From contig JAZKHY010000004.1 in NCBI GenBank assembly GCA_040385105.1, forward strand, positions 62,001-126,000: DNA of 64,000 nucleotides, written 5' to 3'. Position 1 is the stretch's first letter; every line of letters starts with the position of its first letter. Of the stretch, positions 16,253 through 23,080 are shown piece by piece. A program made the translations under genes and the position numbers. The DNA is from JACMQX01 sp040385105. GTDB taxonomy: Bacteria; Pseudomonadota; Gammaproteobacteria; Burkholderiales; Burkholderiaceae_C. The notes below the pieces were generated by a model that saw only the letters and a program-made list of their open reading frames with translations, searched no databases and was not told the origin of the DNA.

Positions 16253-18409
16253 TCAGTCGTTGGCCACGGCATCCAGCGCCATGGGTTGGAGCATTGGCTT
16301 GATCTCGCGCAGCGCAAGCCCGGTGCGAGCGGCCTCCAACAGGAGCGGCGCGGGCGCCCAGCGCGGCCCGAGTTCGGCATGCCACCGGCTCACCTGCTGC
16401 GCGATGGCAGCCGCACCGAGCGTATCCGCCCAGAACATGAGCCCGCCCCGAAAGCGCGGGAAGCCGAAACCGTGCAACCAGGCCACGTCGATGTCGCTGG
16501 CCCGGTAGATGCGCCCTTCCTGCAGGATGTGGCAGCACTCGTTCACCGAGCTGAACAGCAGGCGGTGCAGGATCTGTGCGTCGGTGAACGACTTGCCGCC
16601 GGTACCCAGCTGCGCGGCCATCGCGCCGATCAGCGCGGTCATCTCCGGGTCGGCAAGCGGCGTGCGCCGGCCGGCTTCATAGCGGTACCAGCCCGCGCCT
16701 GTTTTCTGGCCGAGCCGGCCCATCTCCACCAGCCGGTCCGGTACTGGCAATTTGCGGAAGTCCGGGTCGGCCTTGGCCCGCGCCACGCGAACGGCATGCC
16801 CGATGTCCAGGCCCACCAGGTCGCTCACGGCGAAGGGGCCCATCGGATAGCCGAAGTCGGTCATCACCCGGTCGATCTGTTCGGGCAGTGCGCCCTCCTC
16901 CAGCAGGATCATGGCTTCCGTCGTGAGCGGCGTGCGGCTGCGGCTGGTCAGGAAGCCTTCGCCGTTGCGCACGACCACGCAGGTCTTGCGCAGGCTCCGG
17001 CCCAGCTGCACCGTGGCTTTGAGGGTGGCGGCCGAGGTCGCGTCGCAGCGGACGATCTCCAGCAGCTTCATGACGTTGGCGGGGCTGAAGAAATGCGCGC
17101 CCGCCACGCTGTGCGGGCGCGCCGTCGCGGAGGCGATGAGGTCGACGTCGATGGCGGAAGTATTGGTCAGCAGCAACGCATCCGGCTTCATGATGGCATC
17201 CAGCCTGGCGAAGACCTGGCGCTTGACATCCAAGTCCTCGAAGACGGCCTCGACGACGGCGTCACAATCGGCCAGCTCGTCCAGGCTCGCCGCCGACCCG
17301 ATGCGCGCGATCCGCTCCAGCGACTGCGCCTGTGTCAGCTTCCCGCGCTCCACGCTGATGCCGTAGTTGCGGCGGATGCTGTCCATGCCGCGAACCAGGG
17401 CCTCGGGCGTGGCGTCGTACAGGCGCACCTGAAGACCGGCATCGGCCGCGCTCATGGCAATGCCGCCGCCCATGGTGCCGGCGCCGATCACGGCCAGCGA
17501 ACGCACCTCCCGGGCGGCGTCCTGTCCGGGCACGGCGCCCGCCGCAGGCATGTCGGGCAGCTTGGCCGCCTCGCGCTCCGCGAAAAAAGCGTAGCGCAGC
17601 GCGCGTGCTTCGGTGGAAGATTCGATCTCGTGGAACAGGCGCCACTCCTCGCGCAGCCCTTCGTCGAACGGCAGCGTGCAGCCGGCTTCGACGGCGAGCA
17701 GGCACTGCCGGGGCACCTGCTGCTCGCGCGCCTTGCGGGCCAGTCCCTCGCGGGCATCGCTGAACAGCCGGGCAAGCGCCGCAGGTTCCGCAGGAACCGG
17801 CCGGTTGCGCAGGCAGGGCAGCGGCCGCGTGGCGGCGACGCCGAGTGCAAAAGCGACGGCGGCAGATCGCAAGTCCTGTTGCGGCTCGACGAGCGCATCG
17901 ACGAGACCCAGGCTGTGCGCTTCCACGGCCGGAACATGGCGGCCGCTCAGGATGATGTCCAGCGCCGCGGCAGGGCCGATCAGGCGAGGCAGCCGCTGCG
18001 TTCCGCCGCCGCCGGGAATGGCGCCGATCAGCACTTCCGGCAGACCCAGCCGCGCATCGCTGCGCGCGATCCGGTAGTGGCAGGCCAGCGCGTATTCCAG
18101 GCCGCCACCCAGCGCATACCCGTGGATCGCCGCGACGACGGGCTTGCTGCCCAGGTCGATCAGGTCCGACACGCGGTCGCCAAGGCCCAGGCGCTTCGCG
18201 CCCTTGCCAAAGTAGCGGATGTCGGCCCCGGCAATGAAGCTGCGGCCGGCGCCGATGATCACCATGGCGTCAATGCCGCTGTCGGCCTCCATCGCGCGGA
18301 AGATGTCGATGACGCCCTCCGCGATGCCCGGGCTGAGTGCGTTGACGGGTGGGTTGTCGATGACGATGACGGCCACGCGGCCCTCGCGCTCGAGTGAGAC
18401 TTGCGGCAT
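16253..18409 (-). CDS. FadB-like fused enoyl-CoA hydratase/3-hydroxyacyl-CoA dehydrogenase
   Basis: A 718-residue multifunctional beta-oxidation enzyme in MFE-1/FadB order. A crotonase domain covers about 1-190 (GGGLEYALAC; Glu105 and Glu125 near the active site). The NAD-binding 3-hydroxyacyl-CoA dehydrogenase domain begins at about 303 with VIGAGTMGGG. Two C-terminal HAD domains end with the helical dimerisation segments. It hydrates an enoyl-CoA and oxidises the resulting 3-hydroxyacyl-CoA. It lies 3 bp after the DUF35 gene and 14 bp before the ATPase gene. A partner thiolase of standard type is not adjacent; the thiolase-like protein in this operon lacks the usual cysteine. Confidence 0.92.
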   Translation of the reverse strand: MPQVSLEREGRVAVIVIDNPPVNALSPGIAEGVIDIFRAMEADSGIDAMVIIGAGRSFIAGADIRYFGKGAKRLGLGDRVSDLIDLGSKPVVAAIHGYALGGGLEYALACHYRIARSDARLGLPEVLIGAIPGGGGTQRLPRLIGPAAALDIILSGRHVPAVEAHSLGLVDALVEPQQDLRSAAVAFALGVAATRPLPCLRNRPVPAEPAALARLFSDAREGLARKAREQQVPRQCLLAVEAGCTLPFDEGLREEWRLFHEIESSTEARALRYAFFAEREAAKLPDMPAAGAVPGQDAAREVRSLAVIGAGTMGGGIAMSAADAGLQVRLYDATPEALVRGMDSIRRNYGISVERGKLTQAQSLERIARIGSAASLDELADCDAVVEAVFEDLDVKRQVFARLDAIMKPDALLLTNTSAIDVDLIASATARPHSVAGAHFFSPANVMKLLEIVRCDATSAATLKATVQLGRSLRKTCVVVRNGEGFLTSRSRTPLTTEAMILLEEGALPEQIDRVMTDFGYPMGPFAVSDLVGLDIGHAVRVARAKADPDFRKLPVPDRLVEMGRLGQKTGAGWYRYEAGRRTPLADPEMTALIGAMAAQLGTGGKSFTDAQILHRLLFSSVNECCHILQEGRIYRASDIDVAWLHGFGFPRFRGGLMFWADTLGAAAIAQQVSRWHAELGPRWAPAPLLLEAARTGLALREIKPMLQPMALDAVAND

Positions 18410-18412
18410 GCG

Positions 18413-18826
18413 TCAGGACCTTTCAGGCGAGGCGATGGTGAAAACCGGCAAGGCGCCGCCTTCGAAAGACACAAAGCGCAGTTCGACGGGCTGGCCGATG
18501 CGGATGCGGTCGAAGTCGCAATCGACAATGTTGGTGAGCATGGTCGGCCCTTCCTCCAGCGTGACGTAGGCCACCGCATAGGGCACGGGCGCGCGGCGCA
18601 TGATGCTGAAGGCGTAGAGGGTTCCGCGGCCGCTGCCGGGCTGCCACTCGGTCTTGCCGCTGAAGCAGAACGGACAAAGGCTGCGGGGGTACCAGTGCGC
18701 CTTGCCGCAGTCCAGGCAGCGCTTCACCAGGAACCGGCCCGAGGCGGCGGCGTCCCAGAACGGCTGGGTTTCCGGGTTCATCTCCGGGCGGGGAATGGGC
18801 CGCGAGGCCGCTTGCGACGTGCTCAT
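18413..18826 (-). CDS. DUF35 OB-fold protein with rubredoxin-like zinc ribbon
   Basis: A 137-residue protein with an N-terminal four-cysteine zinc ribbon (CLDCGKAHWYP, then CPFC) and a C-terminal OB fold typical of acyl-CoA-associated DUF35 proteins. These proteins partner with thiolase-fold enzymes. In steroid degradation a DUF35 domain pairs with the Ltp2 retro-aldolase. Here the gene overlaps the thiolase-like gene upstream by 4 bp (ATGA), which strongly suggests a stoichiometric complex. ATG at 18826 (MSTSQAAS) is chosen; upstream in-frame sequence belongs to the neighbour's other frame. Confidence 0.9.
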   Translation of the reverse strand: MSTSQAASRPIPRPEMNPETQPFWDAAASGRFLVKRCLDCGKAHWYPRSLCPFCFSGKTEWQPGSGRGTLYAFSIMRRAPVPYAVAYVTLEEGPTMLTNIVDCDFDRIRIGQPVELRFVSFEGGALPVFTIASPERS

Positions 18827-20004
18827 TCGCGCTCCATGATCAGTGTAGTGCTGGCGTGCCGCGTACCGAGCGAACCGCCGGTGCCCTGCGCCAGCGCCAG
18901 GCCGCAGTCGCGCACCTGGACCGCAGGATGGGCTTCGCCCCGCAGCTGCCGCACGGCCTCGATGACCTTGGTCATGCCGCCACGGTTGGCGGGATGGTTG
19001 TTGCACAGCCCGCCGCCGTCAGTGTTGAAAGGCAGCTTGCCGACGCCGGAGATCAGGTTGCCATCGGCCACGAAGGCACCGCCCTTGCCTTTCGCGCAGA
19101 AGCCCAGGTCTTCAAGCTGCAGCAACACGGTAATGGTGAAGCTGTCGTAAATGGAGACATACCGGATATCCGCCGGCGTCACGCCTGCCTGCTCGAAGGC
19201 GCGGGGTCCCGACCAGGCCGCGCCGGAATAGGTCAGGTCAACCATGCCGCCCATCTGGCCCTTCACCGCTTCGCCCGCGCCGATCACTTTCACGCGGGGC
19301 CGTGAAAGGCTGCGGGCGATTTCGGGGCGGGCCACGACGAGCGCGCCTCCGCCGTCGCTGATGACGCAGCAGTCGAGCCGGTGCAGCGGGTCGGCGATCA
19401 TGGGCGAGGCCAGCACATCTTCCACGGTCACCACCTCGCGCAGCATGGCCAGCGGGTTGTGCTGCGCGTGGTGGGATGCAGCCACCTTGATCCACGCCAG
19501 CTGCTCGCTGGTGGTGCCGAACTCGTGCATGTGGCGCGCGGCGCACATGCCATACATGTTGGCAAGGATCGCGCCGTAGGGAATCTCCCACTGCCGGTCC
19601 GGCTGGGCCGGGTTGCCCACCGCCGGCTTCGTGCCGGTGGCGGCGCCCTCGCTGCGCGGCCGGCCCGCGCAGGTGATCAGCGCCACGGAACACTTGCCTG
19701 CGGCGATGGCTTCGGCCGCATGGGCGACGTGCGCCAGGTACGACGCGCCGCCCAGTTCCGTCGAGTCCAGGTGGCGCACGCGCAGGTTGAGGTAGTCCAC
19801 CATCGACAGCGGCCCCAGGCCCGGCGCATCGCCGCCGCAGAAGTAGCCATCGACGTCGCTGTGGCGCAACCCGGCATCCGCGAGCGCGCCCGCCGCCGCC
19901 TCGGCGTGCAACTGCACAACGGACTTGTCCGGCGCCAGCCGCGTGGGATGCTCGAACGCGCCGACGATGTAGGAAGGGGTGCCGGAATACTTGCCTGAAC
20001 GCAT
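18823..20004 (-). CDS. Thiolase-fold protein lacking the nucleophilic cysteine (SCP-x/Ltp2-like, possible acyl-CoA retro-aldolase)
   Basis: A 393-residue thiolase-superfamily protein of the lipid-transfer subgroup. Where thiolases carry the acylated cysteine (CSSG-type motif), this protein has STELGGASY, with no Cys. The C-terminal region keeps the conserved His in GGGLCNNHPANRGG, but the second catalytic Cys region reads AQGTGGSLG. Loss of both cysteines argues against ordinary thiolysis and fits aldol-type C-C cleavage, as in Ltp2-DUF35 enzymes. It overlaps the DUF35 gene by 4 bp and follows the ABC binding-protein gene by 17 bp. The substrate is probably a beta-hydroxyacyl-CoA with a branched or cyclic side chain. 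Confidence 0.85.
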   Translation of the reverse strand: MRSGKYSGTPSYIVGAFEHPTRLAPDKSVVQLHAEAAAGALADAGLRHSDVDGYFCGGDAPGLGPLSMVDYLNLRVRHLDSTELGGASYLAHVAHAAEAIAAGKCSVALITCAGRPRSEGAATGTKPAVGNPAQPDRQWEIPYGAILANMYGMCAARHMHEFGTTSEQLAWIKVAASHHAQHNPLAMLREVVTVEDVLASPMIADPLHRLDCCVISDGGGALVVARPEIARSLSRPRVKVIGAGEAVKGQMGGMVDLTYSGAAWSGPRAFEQAGVTPADIRYVSIYDSFTITVLLQLEDLGFCAKGKGGAFVADGNLISGVGKLPFNTDGGGLCNNHPANRGGMTKVIEAVRQLRGEAHPAVQVRDCGLALAQGTGGSLGTRHASTTLIMERE

Positions 20005-20021
20005 CTGTCCGCCTGACTTGT

Positions 20022-21281
20022 TTATTTGTACACGCCGCGCTCGGTGAATACCTTGTCGACACGCTGGGCCGCGTCGTCAAGCGCGGCCTTGACCGGTTTC
20101 TGGCCGGTGACCGCCTCCTGCAGCGTGCGGCTGAGCAGGTCGGTGACGTCGCCAAACTCGGGGACTTCCGGCATGCGCTTGCCAACTTTCAGCGCAGCGG
20201 GAATCGCGCTGTAGTAGCGGAACTGGCGCGTCAACTCCGGGTCCTTGAGCACCGACTGGCGCACCGGGATGATGGTGGAGGCGGCCTCGCGCATCCCGGC
20301 CGCATCGGTCGCGGTGGCCGCCAGGCGGAACATCGTCTCGCGGTCGGCCTTGGAGAAGCGGGAAATCGCAAAGCCGTTGAAGAAGATCGGCTGGCCGCCA
20401 CCAGGAGGCGCCACCCATTCGATCTTGCCGACCACGACTGACTTCGCAGGGTTGTCCATGGTGGAGGCGCGCGTGACCCATTGGCCGCCCATAGCCGCCA
20501 GGTCCTGCGACAGGTTCAGCGTGGACTCGTCGTTGCCCTGGGCGATGAAGCCGGGCGGCGCGAAGCGCGCCATGGCCTTGAGCGTTTCGACCGCCCGCAC
20601 GCCGGCGGCGTCGTTGAAGACCGGCTTGTTCCTGTCATTGAGCCAGCCCTCGCCGATCGCGTTCATGTACCAATGGGCGGTGTTGACCCCTTCGACCAGC
20701 TTCATGGGCAGAACGGTGCCGGCGCGGCGCGGCGTATGAAGCGCCTCGGCAGCCGCCAGGTACTCCTTGAAGGTTTTGGGCGGCTGGAGGCCCTTTTCCT
20801 TGAACAGGTCGGCGCGGTAGGCCAGCAGCATGGTATTGGACAGCACCGGGATTGCATACAGCTTGCCCTCGAAGCGCATCGCCTCCACGGCTTCCACGAC
20901 GAAATCGTCCAGGTTGTACTCCTTGCGGTATTTGGCCCACAGGTCGTCCAGCGGCTGGAGCCAGCCATTGCGCGCGTACTGGCGCAGGATGCCGTCATTC
21001 ATGTACATGAGATCCAGCGAGTCCGACCTGGACGACAGCTTGATCGAGTAAGCCTCCATGAGCTTGTCCACCGGCAGCATGGTCGACGCGATCTTCACGT
21101 CCGGCACGGCCGTGGCCATGCGCTTGACGAAGATTTCATAGGACGGGCTGCGGATGGTGTCGACCTTGATCACCCGCTGGGCGCTGGCCTGGAACGAGCA
21201 GGCCAGCAGCAGCGCGCCGAGCCATATGGATCGCTTCACGGCGCGTTGGGGCCGGTCTGTGCGGGCGGTGGGATGGGGCAT
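20022..21281 (-). CDS. ABC transporter extracellular binding protein, carbohydrate (family 1) type
   Basis: A 419-residue periplasmic binding protein. An N-terminal basic segment and hydrophobic core (SIWLGALLLACSF) end at a cleavage site near SAQ|R. The mature protein has the family-1 layout, with YAIPVLSNTMLLAYRADLF in the hinge/lobe region. It is the first gene of the 11-gene leftward operon. It faces the permease genes across a 100-bp promoter region, so its transport partners are most likely the ATPase at 15114 and the permeases at 21381-23077. The ligand cannot be inferred beyond 'probably polar or sugar-like'. Confidence 0.88.
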   Translation of the reverse strand: MPHPTARTDRPQRAVKRSIWLGALLLACSFQASAQRVIKVDTIRSPSYEIFVKRMATAVPDVKIASTMLPVDKLMEAYSIKLSSRSDSLDLMYMNDGILRQYARNGWLQPLDDLWAKYRKEYNLDDFVVEAVEAMRFEGKLYAIPVLSNTMLLAYRADLFKEKGLQPPKTFKEYLAAAEALHTPRRAGTVLPMKLVEGVNTAHWYMNAIGEGWLNDRNKPVFNDAAGVRAVETLKAMARFAPPGFIAQGNDESTLNLSQDLAAMGGQWVTRASTMDNPAKSVVVGKIEWVAPPGGGQPIFFNGFAISRFSKADRETMFRLAATATDAAGMREAASTIIPVRQSVLKDPELTRQFRYYSAIPAALKVGKRMPEVPEFGDVTDLLSRTLQEAVTGQKPVKAALDDAAQRVDKVFTERGVYK

Positions 21282-21380
21282 GCGATGTCTCCTTCGTTGT
21301 TTCCGGATTATTGTATAGTATCACTAAATGAGATTAATTGAAATAATGAAAACGCCTTTCGGGCGAAGGAACTGTCATCC
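21282..21380. promoter_or_regulatory. Divergent promoter region of the split ABC transporter/degradation operons
   Basis: This 99-bp, AT-rich region separates the leftward 11-gene operon from the rightward permease operon. On the minus strand, TTCAAT-N16-TACTAT is a reasonable sigma-70-like promoter. A small palindrome TAGT-ATC-ACTA lies at 21316-21326, overlapping that candidate -10. Its location suggests coordinated control of both operons, perhaps by the IclR protein encoded at 25180. No binding data are available. Confidence 0.5.
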
Positions 21381-22259
21381 ATGACCATCAGCCGGCCGGA
21401 ACGCGCCTACCTCTTCTTCCTGTTGCCCAGCGCCCTCGTGGTGGCCGTGGTGCTGCTGTTCCCGCTCGGCTATGCGGTGTACCTGAGCTTCTTCCGCTAC
21501 TTCATGGGCGGGGAAGATCCGGTTTTCATCGGGCTGGCCAACTACACGGCCCTGCTTTCCGATGCCCGGACCCTGTGGGCCCTCGTGCACACGCTGGTGA
21601 TCGTGGTGGCCAGCGTCGCGCTGCAGTTCGCGCTGGGGTTCGCCGTGGCCTACGGGATGTTCCGGCTCACCCGGGGCGGCGGCGTCGCCGCGACACTCAA
21701 TTTCATCCCGCACATCGTGACCCCGGTGGTGGGCGCGCTGTTCATGAAGTGGATGTTCGCGGGACGCTGGGGGCTGATCGACGGCCTGCTCACGTCGGTG
21801 GGGATCACACCGCCCAACTGGCTCGGCGACCCGGCCTGGGCGACGGCCACCGTCATCCTGGCAGACACGTGGCGTTTCGCGCCATTCATGACACTGGTTC
21901 TGTACGCCGGGCTGCAGGCCATGGACCAGAGCATCCTGGAGGCCGCAGCGGTGGACGGCGCCGGCGGCTGGGCCATGATCTACCGGGTCATCCTGCCGGT
22001 GCTCAAACCCATCATCCTTTTCGTGCTGGCGATCCGCACGATGGACGCCGTGCGCTACTTCGACATCATTTACGTGCTGACCGGCGGCGGGCCTGGCACC
22101 GCCACGGAAACACTGACAACCTACACCTACGTCCTGGGGTTCCGGGCGCTTGAGATCGGCAAGGCCTCGGCGCTGGGCGTGCTGACGCTTGCGTTGATCC
22201 TTCTCATGATGACGGGACTGATCTCGTGGATTTACCGGCGCGAACGGGGAGATTTTTGA
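21381..22259 (+). CDS. ABC transporter permease, UgpA/MalF type
   Basis: A 292-residue inner-membrane permease with about six transmembrane segments, the first at about 11-33. The cytoplasmic EAA loop that docks on the ATPase is visible as EAAAVDGAGGWAMIYRVILP. The 3' end overlaps the next permease start by 1 bp (TGATG). It forms a heterodimeric channel with the following gene. Its ATPase and binding protein are encoded on the opposite strand at 15114 and 20022. Confidence 0.92.
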   Translation: MTISRPERAYLFFLLPSALVVAVVLLFPLGYAVYLSFFRYFMGGEDPVFIGLANYTALLSDARTLWALVHTLVIVVASVALQFALGFAVAYGMFRLTRGGGVAATLNFIPHIVTPVVGALFMKWMFAGRWGLIDGLLTSVGITPPNWLGDPAWATATVILADTWRFAPFMTLVLYAGLQAMDQSILEAAAVDGAGGWAMIYRVILPVLKPIILFVLAIRTMDAVRYFDIIYVLTGGGPGTATETLTTYTYVLGFRALEIGKASALGVLTLALILLMMTGLISWIYRRERGDF

Positions 22260-23077
22260 TGAAATCACGTCACCAGTTCCTGCTGATGCTGGCCTTGATC
22301 GTTTTCACGGCGATCAACCTGACGCCCGTTTTCTGGGCACTCCTCACGTCGCTCAAACAACCGGTGGACGCTTTCGCGATTCCGCCCAAGCTCATTTTTT
22401 CGCCCACGCTGATGTTCCACAAAGAGGTGTGGACGGAGCGCGGCTTCTGGAGCTTCCTGGTCAACAGCATGATCGTGTCGGTGGCAACGGTCGTCATCTC
22501 CGTGCCCCTGGGCGCAATGGCCGGCTATGCGCTGGCGCGCACGCGCTCGCGGCACCGCCAGCCGGTGCTGTTCGGGATACTGGCCGTGCGCATGTTTCCG
22601 CAAATCCTGCTGGCCATCCCGTTCTTCATCATGGCCAATGCACTGGGCCTCATCGACACCTATTTCGCGCTCATCGTATCCTTCGTCGCGGTCAACCAGC
22701 CTTTCACGATCTGGCTGATGCGCAGCTTCTTCGTCGACATCCCGCTGGAGCTGGACCAGGCGGCACGCATCGACGGCTGCAATGAATGGCAGGTGTTCTT
22801 CAAGGTCCTGCTGCCGGTGGCCAAGCCCGGGCTGGTTGTGGCGGCGATCTTCAGCTTCCTGCTGGGCTTCAACGAATTTCTGTTTGCGCTGATCCTGTCG
22901 GGCTCAGGCACCAAAACCCTTCCGGTGGCCATCGCGGAGTACGGCGGCGAGGACGTGGCCTACTGGTCGATCTCGGCCGCCGCCGCCATCGCCATCATGC
23001 TGCCTCCGCTGATCCTCACCTTGTTTGCACAGAAGCATCTGGTGCGCGGCATGACCGTCGGCGCCGTGAAAGGCTGA
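22259..23077 (+). CDS. ABC transporter permease, UgpE/MalG type
   Basis: A 272-residue second permease of the CUT1 importer. The first membrane segment is at about 7-27; the EAA-type loop reads ELDQAARIDGCNEWQVFFKVLLP. ATG at 22259 overlaps the preceding TGA by one base, so translation is coupled; the upstream in-frame extension is not needed. It is followed 3 bp later by the second NDP-forming acyl-CoA synthetase, which ties import directly to CoA activation. Confidence 0.92.
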   Translation: MKSRHQFLLMLALIVFTAINLTPVFWALLTSLKQPVDAFAIPPKLIFSPTLMFHKEVWTERGFWSFLVNSMIVSVATVVISVPLGAMAGYALARTRSRHRQPVLFGILAVRMFPQILLAIPFFIMANALGLIDTYFALIVSFVAVNQPFTIWLMRSFFVDIPLELDQAARIDGCNEWQVFFKVLLPVAKPGLVVAAIFSFLLGFNEFLFALILSGSGTKTLPVAIAEYGGEDVAYWSISAAAAIAIMLPPLILTLFAQKHLVRGMTVGAVKG

Positions 23078-23080
23078 CCG

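Noticed and set aside
16223..18397. A 724-codon plus-strand frame opposite the FadB-like gene
   Set aside because: Antisense shadow; the minus-strand product has complete hydratase and dehydrogenase motifs.
5657..21337. The octamer GAGATTAA shared by the two AT-rich divergent promoters (5657-5664 and 21330-21337)
   Set aside because: A single 8-mer in AT-rich sequence is too weak to support a common operator.
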